DNA of 64,000 nt from an uncultured Bacteroidota bacterium (GTDB taxonomy: Bacteria; Bacteroidota; Bacteroidia; Chitinophagales; Chitinophagaceae), in contig CAIKOJ010000151.1 in the NCBI GenBank assembly GCA_903829015.1, positions 1 through 64,000 on the forward strand, given 5' to 3'. The translations under genes and the position numbers were made by a program. The notes under the pieces are model-generated. The model did no database searches. It was not told the origin of the DNA and worked only from the letters and a program-made list of their open reading frames with translations. Positions within the stretch are counted from its first letter, which is position 1, and each line of letters begins with the position of its first letter. Shown piece by piece: positions 46,053 through 54,195 of the stretch.

Positions 46053-46346
46053 ATGGCAGACGAAGAACTTATTTCTATAAAAGTTTGGTTGGCAGGTCGC
46101 GCTTATCCAATCCGCATTAAGCCGGAAGAAGAATCTGCCGTGCGTAAAGCTGTGAAACTGGCCGACGAAAAAGTTCACGAAATGCGTTCACAATATGCGG
46201 GCAAAGACGACCAGGATTTCATGGCTATGTGCCTGCTCAGCTATGCCGCCGACAGTGCCATAGAGGCTTACAACAATCCTGTGCTGCAGGAGGAATTGGA
46301 TAAGCTGTCTAAAAAAATAGACAAGGTAATTATCCCTGCGGTTTAG
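46053..46346 (+). CDS. zapA: Cell division protein ZapA
   Basis: A 97-residue protein with the ZapA pattern: a strand-rich head (ISIKVWLAGRAYPIRIKPEEE), AVKLADEKVHEMR, then a long amphipathic helix (DDQDFMAMCLLSYAADSAIE) for tetramer formation. ZapA bundles FtsZ filaments at mid-cell. It follows lspA with a 3-base gap and is probably cotranscribed. It is convergent with ctaA. Confidence 0.9.
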   Translation: MADEELISIKVWLAGRAYPIRIKPEEESAVRKAVKLADEKVHEMRSQYAGKDDQDFMAMCLLSYAADSAIEAYNNPVLQEELDKLSKKIDKVIIPAV

Positions 46347-46358
46347 TTCTATACCCGG

Positions 46359-47414
46359 CTATATCCGTACTTTCTTTTTCACTACATACAGGTTTACCAT
46401 CATAGCCATCAGCAGGAACATGGCTGTCATTTGGTGCAGCTCGGCAAGTATTTCAAACACACCAAATTTCCCCGGCACAATCAGTGGTGCACATAATACT
46501 GTCGCAATCCCCAGCCCAACCTGCACCAGTACAAAAATGATGGGCCATCTCGCAGTTTGCGTCAGTATAGTACCCTTAAAACTCTTTTTGATCTGCCGTG
46601 CTTTTGCAAACCAAAACAACAGCAAAAAGATCAGCAGGTAAGCAATATTTCTGTGAAAGAAATGCACATTCATTTTATCACTTATCCAGCTCGCTCCGGC
46701 CAGATTGTCCGGCAATATCATCCCGTTGATACGTGGCCACGTAGGTGCCGCCATCGCCGCCTTCAGCCCTGCCATAAAAGCACCGTATGTGAGTTGCACA
46801 AAAAGCAATAAAATTATTACCACCGTATAGTTCTGGAACCCGGTGTTCGTTACTCTCTTCTCTTCAGGTATAAACAACTGTAGTGCAAACCATAGTGTGT
46901 AGCAAGCCAGCACCATCGCCGATACAAAATGAAGTGCCAGTTTTATATGGTCTACATACAGGTGCGAGTCATTCAGTCCGCTGGCTACCATAATCCAGCC
47001 TATCAATCCCTGCAGCCCGCCCAGCAAGAACAGCACCACAAATGGCTTGATCATCTTCTTATCGAAGTATTGCCTTACCAGAAAATAAACAAATCCTACT
47101 GCAAAAACTATCCCAAGCATCCTTGCCCAAAACCTGTGCAGCCACTCCCAAAAGAAAATGAACTGGAAGTCTGACAATGTAAAATCACTGTTCAGGTATT
47201 TGAACTGGCCTATTTGCTTATAGCCATCAAAAGCGTCGTTCCACTGCTTTGCATTAAGCGGTGGCAATATCCCGAATATCGGGTTCCATTTGGTAATAGA
47301 TAAACCCGATCCGGTGAGTCTGGTTACACCACCCAACAAAGTCTGAATGATGATCATTGCTACACCAGCAAGCAACCAAAATGCAACGGCCTTTTTCTTA
47401 TTATGCTCCAACAA
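46359..47414 (-). CDS. ctaA: Heme A synthase (COX15/CtaA)
   Basis: About 351 residues with eight hydrophobic helices. The conserved block LLGGVTRLTGSGLSITKW lies near the start, FFWEWLHRFWARMLG carries heme-ligand His, and later His residues fall in HFFHRNIAYL and ELHQMTAMFLL. The enzyme oxidises heme O to heme A for cytochrome oxidase. The frame opens at 47429, but that TTG is part of a TACTTTTG -7 box (47427-47434), so the start is more likely the TTG at 47414 or 47411. No oxidase genes are adjacent. Confidence 0.92.
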   Translation of the reverse strand: MLEHNKKKAVAFWLLAGVAMIIIQTLLGGVTRLTGSGLSITKWNPIFGILPPLNAKQWNDAFDGYKQIGQFKYLNSDFTLSDFQFIFFWEWLHRFWARMLGIVFAVGFVYFLVRQYFDKKMIKPFVVLFLLGGLQGLIGWIMVASGLNDSHLYVDHIKLALHFVSAMVLACYTLWFALQLFIPEEKRVTNTGFQNYTVVIILLLFVQLTYGAFMAGLKAAMAAPTWPRINGMILPDNLAGASWISDKMNVHFFHRNIAYLLIFLLLFWFAKARQIKKSFKGTILTQTARWPIIFVLVQVGLGIATVLCAPLIVPGKFGVFEILAELHQMTAMFLLMAMMVNLYVVKKKVRI

Positions 47415-47426
47415 TTTTCTTTTTTG

Positions 47427-47434
47427 CAAAAGTA
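47427..47434 (-). promoter_or_regulatory. Bacteroidota -7 box (TACTTTTG) for ctaA
   Basis: Exact TAnnTTTG match that overlaps the first in-frame TTG of ctaA, pushing the true start downstream. Confidence 0.55.
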
Positions 47435-47839
47435 ACAGTTAACAATGCATCTGCCATTCCAAAAATGAAATACAGTAAAGGTTGGTACATTGATTTTTTT
47501 TGAAAAATTACTTTCCAAGCAGAAAACCGATAAATATTAGATTATTTTTCAAATGCAGTTTGTGTATATTTTTAGCTCAAAAACGCACTTGACCTATGCA
47601 ACAAAACGGAATTTACACCACCTTTTTTAGTAGTATTTTCTCTTTTTTTAGTTTAATTAAACACGCTCAACAATTTATTTAAACAAGAAATTTAATAATT
47701 ATGAAAAAAACTTATTTTCATATAATTACTATCTATTTGAATTGTTATTGTTTTGTAAGTATATTGCCTTATATTCGTAGAAAATTACCTAAACCATAGC
47801 TTGAAAATCCATACTTTTTACTTTTAAACTAACTGCTAT
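47435..47839. other. AT-rich intergenic region upstream of the HU gene
   Basis: 405 bases rich in A and T tracts. A TTTTG (47751-47755) and a near-consensus TATATTCG (47770-47777) may be the HU promoter. A 32-codon frame at 47701-47799 is present but has no support. No repeats or hairpins stand out. Confidence 0.5.
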
Positions 47840-48163
47840 ATGAGAAAAGCTGATATCGTAGGCACTATCGCTGAAAAAACAGGAATACCCAAAGTTGATA
47901 TCCTTGTTGCATTGGAAACGTTTTTTAAAGAAGTTAAGACTTCCCTGATAGAGGGCGAGCCAGTCTATGTTCGTGGATTTGGTAGCTTCATCCTTAAGAA
48001 AAGGGCTGCTAAGATTGGCCGCAATATCAAAAAGAATGTGGCAGTTAGTATACCCGAGCATTTTATTCCCGCATTCAAACCTGCTAAAGAGTTTGTTGTT
48101 GCAGTAAAAGATTCCAAGCATGAGCTGGTAGCGCATTCTGCCGACGACTCTGATGTCGATTAA
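47840..48163 (+). CDS. HU/IHF family DNA-binding protein
   Basis: A 107-residue nucleoid protein. The HU core is clear: MRKADIVGTIAEKTGIPKVD, then VYVRGFGSFILKKRAAKIGRN with the conserved GFGSF and the Arg-rich arm, and IPEHFIPAFKPAKEF. A 15-residue acidic C-terminal tail (SKHELVAHSADDSDVD) extends beyond the usual 90-95 residues. It binds and bends DNA without strong sequence specificity. It precedes a TPR gene that has its own -7 box. Confidence 0.94.
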   Translation: MRKADIVGTIAEKTGIPKVDILVALETFFKEVKTSLIEGEPVYVRGFGSFILKKRAAKIGRNIKKNVAVSIPEHFIPAFKPAKEFVVAVKDSKHELVAHSADDSDVD

Positions 48164-48170
48164 TCCTCCG

Positions 48171-48197
48171 TTTGCATCCCTGATTTCATTACCTTTG
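48171..48197 (+). promoter_or_regulatory. Promoter for the TPR gene (-33 TTTG, -7 TACCTTTG)
   Basis: TTTG at 48171-48174 and TACCTTTG at 48190-48197, 15 bases apart, upstream of the TTG start at 48236. Confidence 0.5.
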
Positions 48198-48235
48198 CAT
48201 CCCTTTACATAAAAAAGGTATTTTAAATCAGATCC

Positions 48236-49102
48236 TTGCGGGCACCACACTACATATCTATTGCAGTTGCAGTTGTTTTGATAGCTGTTCTTTACTGGGG
48301 GGGCAACACAGTTCCTCCGGCTAAGAAACCAGGCTCAGACATGCAGCGCCCTAATTCCGGCGGACCAGTATCTGCCGCACCGCACCAAAACGCGGCCCCT
48401 GCGTCATTCGATACCATGCTCTCTAATGCCAGGGCATTACTTGCAAAACCATCGGCAGATTCTATTCACGCTATTGAAAACGAGGTGGTTGCGCTAAAAG
48501 ACTCCTCAAAAATGGCTCCCCTGTTCGATCGAATTTCGAAAATATGGGAACACGCCGGCCAATACAGATTCGCTAACTTTTATACCGCAAAAGCGGGTAA
48601 ATTGGAAAGTTCGGAAAAAAAGCTCACCTTTGCAGGCCAATTCTATTTACAGCTGATGGAAAACGAGAGTAATCCTTCAGTTCAGATTTGGGAAGCGGGA
48701 GAAGCAGTAAGTTGCCTGGAGCAGTCATTAAAGATCAATCCGAATAACGAAGAAACCAAACTGGCACTGGGTACTGCCTATATCGAAGGCACTGGTGAAC
48801 CAATGAAAGGGGTTCAAATACTATTAGCCATCACCCGCGAAAAACCTGATGATATTCCAGCCAACATGGTGTTGGGCAGAATGTCTATTCAATCAGGACA
48901 ATTTGAAAAAGCCATCGGTCGCTTTGAAACAGTTTTAAAGCACGAACCCGAAAATAAAGAAGCCCTGTATTTTCTGGCACAGGCTTACGAAGGAAAAGGA
49001 GATAAAAAGAAGGCGATTGAAATACTGGAAAAGTGTAAGAAGGTTGTGAACAACCCTGATTTCAGTAAGGATATTGACCAGCACATAAATTCATTAAAGT
49101 AA
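48236..49102 (+). CDS. Membrane-anchored TPR protein
   Basis: A 288-residue protein with one N-terminal hydrophobic helix (about 5-23), a Pro/Ala-rich linker and a C-terminal set of TPR-like helical pairs. These contain LEQSLKINPNNEETKLALGTAY and the recognisable FEKAIGRFETVLKHEPENKEALYFLAQAYEGKGDKKKAIE pattern, split across about 215-265. TPRs bind protein partners. The start codon is TTG; a promoter lies 39 bases upstream and no better start is in frame. It sits between the HU gene and rng, an arrangement I recall as recurrent in Bacteroidota. Confidence 0.85.
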   Translation: MRAPHYISIAVAVVLIAVLYWGGNTVPPAKKPGSDMQRPNSGGPVSAAPHQNAAPASFDTMLSNARALLAKPSADSIHAIENEVVALKDSSKMAPLFDRISKIWEHAGQYRFANFYTAKAGKLESSEKKLTFAGQFYLQLMENESNPSVQIWEAGEAVSCLEQSLKINPNNEETKLALGTAYIEGTGEPMKGVQILLAITREKPDDIPANMVLGRMSIQSGQFEKAIGRFETVLKHEPENKEALYFLAQAYEGKGDKKKAIEILEKCKKVVNNPDFSKDIDQHINSLK

Positions 49103-49120
49103 CGTTTAAAATTTCGAGTT

Positions 49121-49213
49121 ATGCCTTGCGGTAAAAAAAGAAAAAGACATAAGATAGCCACACACAAACGCAAAAAGCGCCTGAGAAAGAATCGCCATAA
49201 AAAGAATAAATAG
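49121..49213 (+). CDS. Tiny highly basic protein, probable ribosome-associated protein
   Basis: A 30-codon frame, MPCGKKRKRHKIATHKRKKR followed by LRKNRHKKNK, made almost entirely of Lys, Arg and His. It is too short for routine gene callers. The composition and lack of hydrophobic core are typical of small ribosomal proteins buried in rRNA (compare bTHX, bL34, bL36). Near-identical sequences are, to my recollection, conserved in Bacteroidota just before rng. It could be the phylum-specific protein described from the Flavobacterium ribosome as bL38, but I cannot verify that. It begins 18 bases after the TPR gene. Confidence 0.75.
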   Translation: MPCGKKRKRHKIATHKRKKRLRKNRHKKNK

Positions 49214-49250
49214 GCTTTTTTACCGCTTCCTCAATCAAGTTAGAAATCTT

Positions 49251-49286
49251 GCACATCATCTCCGTTTCAACGGCAGGTTGATGTGC
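49251..49286 (+). promoter_or_regulatory. Structured leader hairpin between the basic-protein gene and rng
   Basis: GCACATCA pairs with TGATGTGC, and inside the loop CCGTT pairs with AACGG around TC, giving a two-tier hairpin. No T-run follows at once, so it could be a terminator for the small gene or a 5' regulatory structure of the RNase G/E gene about 80 bases downstream. Confidence 0.5.
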
Positions 49287-49364
49287 AGGTTTATTATTAC
49301 GACCTTAATGCGATACTTATACAGTATCTGCCATGAACAGTTGAAGCTGAACTGGTAATCTGGA

Positions 49365-50924
49365 ATGAACAAAGAACTTATTATTAATTCGGCACCGGAA
49401 GGTGTCGAGATAGCTTTATTGGAAGACAAGAAGCTGGTCGAACTACACTATGGACGTGGACAGGACCAGTTTGCTGTCGGCGACCTCTATCTGGGCAAGA
49501 TCAAAAAGCTCATGCCTGGTCTCAACGCCGTTTTTGTGGATGTTGGTTATGAGAAAGATGCCTTCCTGCATTATACCGACCTTAGCCCTTACCTTAAATC
49601 GATCATCAAATTTTCGAAGCTTGCTGTAGATGGTGTTACCACCTGGGGCGACGATCTGGGTAAGTTCAAAAACGAACCTGAGATCCTTAAGTCTGGTAAA
49701 ATTACCGAGGTCTTTAACGGTAAGCCCGAAATAATAGTACAGATCCTCAAAGAACCAATTTCATCAAAAGGCCCAAGGCTCAGCTGTGAAATATCGCTAC
49801 CCGGTCGTTTCGTTGTAGTTACTCCGTTCAACGATGTAGTTGCTATCTCCCGCAAGATCCATTCGGCCGAAGAGCGTAAACGCCTGCAAAGGATCGTTGA
49901 AAGCATAAAGCCTAAGAATTTTGGTGTTATTGTTCGCACTGCCGCCGAAGGCAAAAGCACGGCCGAACTCCATACCGACATTCTGGAACTGGAGAAAATG
50001 TGGAAGTCTATGCAGGCTAACCTGAAAGGAGCTAAGGCTCCGCAGATGGTACTCAGCGAGCAGGACAAAACAACGTCCATCCTCCGCGATCTGCTGAGCG
50101 AAAGCTTTCAGAAAATTGTGGTGAACGACAAAAAGTTGTTGACCGTTACCAAAGAATACATCTCACGCATCTCTCCCGGTCAGGAAGAGATCGTTACAAT
50201 GCACAGCAATCAGCAATCCATTTTCGAGACCTATGGTGTAGCCAAGCAGGTGAAATCCTCTTTCGGTAAAACCGTGAATCTGGCAAGTGGTGCTTACCTG
50301 ATCATAGAGCATACCGAAGCACTGCACGTAATTGACGTAAACAGCGGCACCCGTAGTTCCGATATCGGACAGGAGCAGAACGCACTTGCTACCAATCTCG
50401 AAGCAGCACAGGAAGTTATCAGACAGATGCGCTTACGTGATCTGGGTGGTATCATCATCGTCGATTTTATCGACATGAAGCTGCCTGAGAACCGCAAGCA
50501 GTTGCATGACGCTATGGAGGATATGATGGTCAACGACCGTGCCCGCCATACTATTCTGCCATTGTCTAAGTTCGGCCTGATGCAGATCACCCGCCAAAGG
50601 CTGAAACCTGAACTAAACATCTCTACTGCCGAAGTTTGCCCAACCTGCAAAGGCACAGGCAAAATAGGCCCTTCAATTTTACTGAGCGACGATATAGAAA
50701 AGGACCTCAAATATCTGGCAACACAGGGCCATCAAAGCCTGAAACTGCAAGTGCATCCTATTCTCGAAGGCTACCTCACCAAGGGCACCTTCCTGAAACC
50801 TTCTATTATGAAGAAATGGAGCAAGCTCTACAAAGTGAAAATGAAAGTAATTGCCGACAACGGCTCACCGCTTACCGAATACAATTTCTACGACGCCCAT
50901 TCTGATGATCTGATCAAGTTGTAG
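49365..50924 (+). CDS. rng: Ribonuclease G/E family endoribonuclease
   Basis: A 519-residue RNase G-size enzyme. The N-terminal S1 domain is visible in DLYLGKIKKLMPGLNAVFVDVGYEKDAFLH (parts at 42-71). The catalytic metal site is represented by HVIDVNSGTRS and IIIVDFIDM, and the Zn-link by CPTCKGTGKIG (about 425-435), which joins subunits in RNase E/G. No long C-terminal degradosome scaffold is present. It cleaves single-stranded RNA in rRNA maturation and mRNA turnover. A strong terminator follows. Confidence 0.95.
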   Translation: MNKELIINSAPEGVEIALLEDKKLVELHYGRGQDQFAVGDLYLGKIKKLMPGLNAVFVDVGYEKDAFLHYTDLSPYLKSIIKFSKLAVDGVTTWGDDLGKFKNEPEILKSGKITEVFNGKPEIIVQILKEPISSKGPRLSCEISLPGRFVVVTPFNDVVAISRKIHSAEERKRLQRIVESIKPKNFGVIVRTAAEGKSTAELHTDILELEKMWKSMQANLKGAKAPQMVLSEQDKTTSILRDLLSESFQKIVVNDKKLLTVTKEYISRISPGQEEIVTMHSNQQSIFETYGVAKQVKSSFGKTVNLASGAYLIIEHTEALHVIDVNSGTRSSDIGQEQNALATNLEAAQEVIRQMRLRDLGGIIIVDFIDMKLPENRKQLHDAMEDMMVNDRARHTILPLSKFGLMQITRQRLKPELNISTAEVCPTCKGTGKIGPSILLSDDIEKDLKYLATQGHQSLKLQVHPILEGYLTKGTFLKPSIMKKWSKLYKVKMKVIADNGSPLTEYNFYDAHSDDLIKL

Positions 50925-50946
50925 GCATCCAACTCAAAGATATTTT

Positions 50947-50969
50947 ACGGGCTGCTTGCAGCCCGTTTT
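50947..50969 (+). terminator. Intrinsic terminator of rng
   Basis: ACGGGCTGC and GCAGCCCGT form a 9-bp stem around TT, followed by TTTCTTTT. Confidence 0.85.
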
Positions 50970-50993
50970 CTTTTCAAATCTTTATCGGTCGCA

Positions 50994-51044
50994 CTCCATC
51001 TACTCACGACTATCTACTATCTACTAACGACCATCTACTATACC
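50994..51044. repeat. Degenerate short tandem repeat (ATCTACT/ACGACTATCT type)
   Basis: The stretch between rng and priA repeats ATCTACT-like units with interspersed ACGAC. It ends at the priA stop codon. Confidence 0.5.
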
Positions 51045-53486
51045 CTACATCGGATCCACATCAAATATAACCTGCACATTACTGTTGCCTCTTTTGTTTA
51101 GTATCTGCATCCGCTCATTTTTCAGAAAATGCTTTACAGATTCCAGCTGCTTGTTGTCCTTTGAGCACTTCACCCATATCTCGTATATATACTGATTCCT
51201 CACCCTCGGCACCAGCGCGGGTGCAGGACCCTGCAAACCAATGCCCGGCACCGCCTGCAGCGCCTCGGCCATCATGGTTGCGGCGGCAATGGTTCTGGGC
51301 TCATCTTTATGCTTAAATACAATTTTGATCAACCTCGTAAACGGTGGATAGGCAAAGTGGTTTCTGTACCCTATCTCCTGCATGTAAAAGTTGTGTACGT
51401 CATGGTCCTTCACCAGTTGCAGTACCGGATGCGTAAGATTGTAAGCCTGTATCAATACCCGCCCCTTGCCGTCTACCCTGCCTGCGCGGCCACTCACCTG
51501 CTCCATCAACTGAAACGCCCGCTCATTCACCCTGAAATCCGGATAACTCAGCAGGCTGTCTGCACTCAGTATGCCTACCAGCGCCACCGAGGCAAAGTCC
51601 AGCCCCTTTACCACCATCTGCGTGCCTACCAGTATATCTATCTTTCTTTTCTCCAGCAGGTCCAGCAGCTCGCGCATACTGTGCTTGCCCCGCATACTGT
51701 CCACATCCATACGTGCTACCCTGGCATCCGGAAATATATGCTGCACCTCCTCTTCTATCTTCTCTGTACCAAAACTCTTGCTCACCAGTTTATCGCTCCC
51801 GCATGCAGGACAAGACCTCACCACCGCAGCCTTCAGTCCGCAGTAGTGGCAGTGCAGTTTATCGGTGCTTTTGTGGTAGGTGAGCGATACCGAGCAGTTC
51901 TTGCACTGCGGCACCCAGCCGCATACGGTACACAACTGAAACGGAGCATAACCCCTCCTGTTCTGAAAAAGTATTACCTGCTTCTTTTGTTGCAGTGTTT
52001 CCAGTATTGCCTGCTGCAGTTCTGGTGTCACCAGCTTCACACCGCTCAGCTTCACTGTCTCCAGCGACTTCGCATTAATGATCTCTATCACCGGCATCTT
52101 CACACCCTGATACCTGTCCTTCAGCCCCGCATAGGCATACTTGCCCTGCTGCACATTATACAGGCTCTCTACCGATGGTGTTGCCGACCCCAGTATCACC
52201 TTGGCACCAAACAGCGACGACAGATATATAGCCGCATCACGTGCATGAAACCTCGGTGCCGGTTCTTTTTGCTTGTAGCTGCTGTCGTGCTCCTCATCTA
52301 CTATTATCAGACCCAGATCGTTATACGGCAACCACAATGCCGACCGCGGACCAGCCACTACCTGATAATTCCCTTTCCGCACCTTCTCCCATATCTCTAC
52401 CCGTTCATTATTACTAAAGTGCGAATGATACACCCCCAGCTGTTCGCCAAAATAAGCGTGCAGCCGCCTTACCAACTGCGTGGTAAGCCCTATCTCCGGC
52501 AACAGCAACACTGCCTGCTTGCCTGCCGCCAGGCACTCCTTTATTTTATGAATATACAGCAGTGTCTTGCCGCTGCCGGTAACCCCATGCAGCACTGCTA
52601 CGTTCTTATCCTGCAGCCCGGCATTCAGGTCGTCATACGCCTTTTGCTGCGCGGCTGTAAATACTATTTCCTTGGCCTGCTGTGCCGCCGGAAAAAACAC
52701 CCGGTCTACATTCTGCTCCTCAACCACAAATATGCCCTTGGTCACCAATGCCTTCATCTGTGCTGCCGATGCGCTTGTTCGGTCCAGCAGTTCGCTTTGT
52801 TTCACCACTCCTGCCTTTACCGATATTTCGGTATAGGCCATCAGCAGCTCCAGCTGCTTTGGTGCTTTTTCCAGTTCTTTAAAGAGTGCCAGCAAAGCAG
52901 CATCACTGTTATGAATTGCGGCCAGCATCACCACCTTTTCCCGTTTAGGCCGGTAGGTAGCTTCCAGCATTTCGTTGATCTGTATTACCTCCTGTTCCAG
53001 CAGCTCATTCAGCACCTGCGCAAAGTGCCGTGCACTGATGATATTGCGCAGCTCACTGATCGTTATCTCCTTCCGCAATATCAGCGATTCCACTGCCAGG
53101 TGCGCCTCATCGCTCCACTCATACACCACACTGTCATCACCCACCCATTGCAGCCTCGTCTCACCCATCAGTTTCAGATGCGCAGGCAATGCAGCCTGCA
53201 TCACCTCGCCCGGAGCAGCCATATAATACTTCCCCACCCACCGCCAGAACTGCAGCTGCTGGTCATTCACCACCGGCTCCTCATCAATAATATTCCTGAT
53301 GGGCTTTACCATGTATTCCTGCGGCTTATTGTCGTGCAACCGCTCTATGATACCCGAATACTGCTTGTTCTTGCCCAGCGACACCTCCACACGCATCCCC
53401 GGACGCAGCAGTTCCTGCATTTCCAGCGGCACCCCATAAGTAAGCACCTGCGGCAGATTAAGCGGAAGGATCACATCAGCAAACAT
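51045..53486 (-). CDS. priA: Primosomal replication protein N' (PriA helicase)
   Basis: An 813-residue DNA helicase that restarts stalled replication forks. The N-terminal 3'-end-binding domain starts FADVILPLNLPQVLTYGVP. Walker A is HGVTGSGKTLLYI, and the DEEH box is in IIVDEEHDSSYKQ. The Cys-rich zinc region reads CTVCGWVPQCKNC then CHYCG and CPACGSDKL. The C-terminal helicase motif is LVGTQMVVKGLDF with QVSGRAGR. Size is at the upper end of the family. A 736-codon open frame on the opposite strand is an artefact of codon usage. Confidence 0.96.
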   Translation of the reverse strand: MFADVILPLNLPQVLTYGVPLEMQELLRPGMRVEVSLGKNKQYSGIIERLHDNKPQEYMVKPIRNIIDEEPVVNDQQLQFWRWVGKYYMAAPGEVMQAALPAHLKLMGETRLQWVGDDSVVYEWSDEAHLAVESLILRKEITISELRNIISARHFAQVLNELLEQEVIQINEMLEATYRPKREKVVMLAAIHNSDAALLALFKELEKAPKQLELLMAYTEISVKAGVVKQSELLDRTSASAAQMKALVTKGIFVVEEQNVDRVFFPAAQQAKEIVFTAAQQKAYDDLNAGLQDKNVAVLHGVTGSGKTLLYIHKIKECLAAGKQAVLLLPEIGLTTQLVRRLHAYFGEQLGVYHSHFSNNERVEIWEKVRKGNYQVVAGPRSALWLPYNDLGLIIVDEEHDSSYKQKEPAPRFHARDAAIYLSSLFGAKVILGSATPSVESLYNVQQGKYAYAGLKDRYQGVKMPVIEIINAKSLETVKLSGVKLVTPELQQAILETLQQKKQVILFQNRRGYAPFQLCTVCGWVPQCKNCSVSLTYHKSTDKLHCHYCGLKAAVVRSCPACGSDKLVSKSFGTEKIEEEVQHIFPDARVARMDVDSMRGKHSMRELLDLLEKRKIDILVGTQMVVKGLDFASVALVGILSADSLLSYPDFRVNERAFQLMEQVSGRAGRVDGKGRVLIQAYNLTHPVLQLVKDHDVHNFYMQEIGYRNHFAYPPFTRLIKIVFKHKDEPRTIAAATMMAEALQAVPGIGLQGPAPALVPRVRNQYIYEIWVKCSKDNKQLESVKHFLKNERMQILNKRGNSNVQVIFDVDPM

Positions 53487-53585
53487 ACCCGCAAGTTAAA
53501 CCCCTATTCCCGATTCTGAAGGGTGAACCATATTTTTTTGCATAATAATAAATACTATGATAATCGCTAGAGGCTCAATAAAGGG

Positions 53586-53597
53586 CGTCATTTCGAA
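53586..53597 (+). repeat. Left inverted repeat CGTCATTTCGAA
   Basis: Perfect inverted match to 54121-54132. Confidence 0.7.
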
Positions 53598-53758
53598 CAA
53601 ACGCAGCAAGGCGTAGCCGAGCGCAGTGCAGAGAGAAACCCCCTGAGCGAGTGCAGTCCGCCCAATAGCATTCCTTCCTCCATTATGCGGCAGCAACCAC
53701 AAAAACACTACAACCAAACCAAATTTTCAATTAAATTAGACTAACATTAATCACTACC

Positions 53759-54058
53759 ATGAAAGGAGGATATGTATATATACTCACAAACAAACATCAT
53801 AACGTATTGTATGTTGGCGTTACCTCATCAATTGTAAATAGAATCCACCAGCATAAAAATCATTTTTATAAGAACAGCTTTACATCAAAGTACAACGTTG
53901 AAAAACTGGTGTACTATGAAGTACACCAAACGATAGAAGTTGCAATAGCGCGGGAAAAAGAAATCAAAAAATGGAATCGGTCTAAAAAAGAAACACTTAT
54001 CAATACGCTGAATCCCGACTGGAAAGATCTGTGGATTGAAATTAACGGTGAAACTTAA
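53759..54058 (+). CDS. Stand-alone GIY-YIG endonuclease (UPF0213-like)
   Basis: A 99-residue single-domain nuclease. The GIY position reads GYVYILTN (4-11), the YIG position LYVGVTS (17-23), the catalytic Arg28 lies in NRIHQHK, Glu66 in AIAREKEIKKWNR, and Asn in LINTLNPDW. These match the metal-dependent GIY-YIG active site. Members without extra DNA-binding domains have unclear targets. The gene is alone in a repeat-rich spacer between priA and a T9SS cargo gene, both transcribed the other way. An AAATTAGACTAACATTAATCACTACC leader shows no Shine-Dalgarno sequence. Confidence 0.9.
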   Translation: MKGGYVYILTNKHHNVLYVGVTSSIVNRIHQHKNHFYKNSFTSKYNVEKLVYYEVHQTIEVAIAREKEIKKWNRSKKETLINTLNPDWKDLWIEINGET

Positions 54059-54095
54059 AGCAGCAGTACCGAATTTCAGGAGATTTCACCATTCC

Positions 54096-54116
54096 GGCCC
54101 GATGAAAAATCGGGCC
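54096..54116. terminator. Hairpin after the GIY-YIG gene
   Basis: GGCCCGAT and ATCGGGCC pair perfectly around GAAAA, 38 bases past the stop. No T-run follows, so it may be part of the repeat rather than a terminator. Confidence 0.5.
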
Positions 54117-54120
54117 TCCA

Positions 54121-54132
54121 TTCGAAATGACG
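54121..54132 (-). repeat. Right inverted repeat TTCGAAATGACG
   Basis: Exact reverse complement of 53586-53597. Confidence 0.7.
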
Positions 54133-54195
54133 GCAACTTTCTGCTTTTCCCACCTCCATAAAAAAAAATCAAAAAACGCAGTGCCACCCCTTCAC

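Larger units (their letters stand above)
53586..54132 (+). mobile_element. GIY-YIG nuclease gene bounded by 12-bp inverted repeats
   Basis: CGTCATTTCGAA (53586-53597) and its exact reverse complement TTCGAAATGACG (54121-54132) bound a 547-bp segment with a single gene. The left side also has GCGTAGCCGAGCGCAGTG, and the right side a strong GGCCCGAT/ATCGGGCC hairpin. I recall TCATTTCGAA-type intergenic repeats as common in Bacteroidota. No transposase or target duplication is seen. That the unit is or was mobile is inference. Confidence 0.5.

Noticed and set aside
47701-47799. A 32-codon frame in the HU upstream region
   Set aside because: AT-driven, hydrophobic and unsupported; a near-consensus -7 box lies within it.
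51309-53519. A 736-codon open frame on the plus strand opposite priA
   Set aside because: It is exactly antisense to a well-supported priA, lacks any domain, and is rich in His, Gln, Leu and Arg as expected from reading complementary codons.
53496-53717. A 74-codon frame upstream of priA
   Set aside because: It is a translation of the repeat-like sequence left of the GIY-YIG gene and has no recognisable domain.
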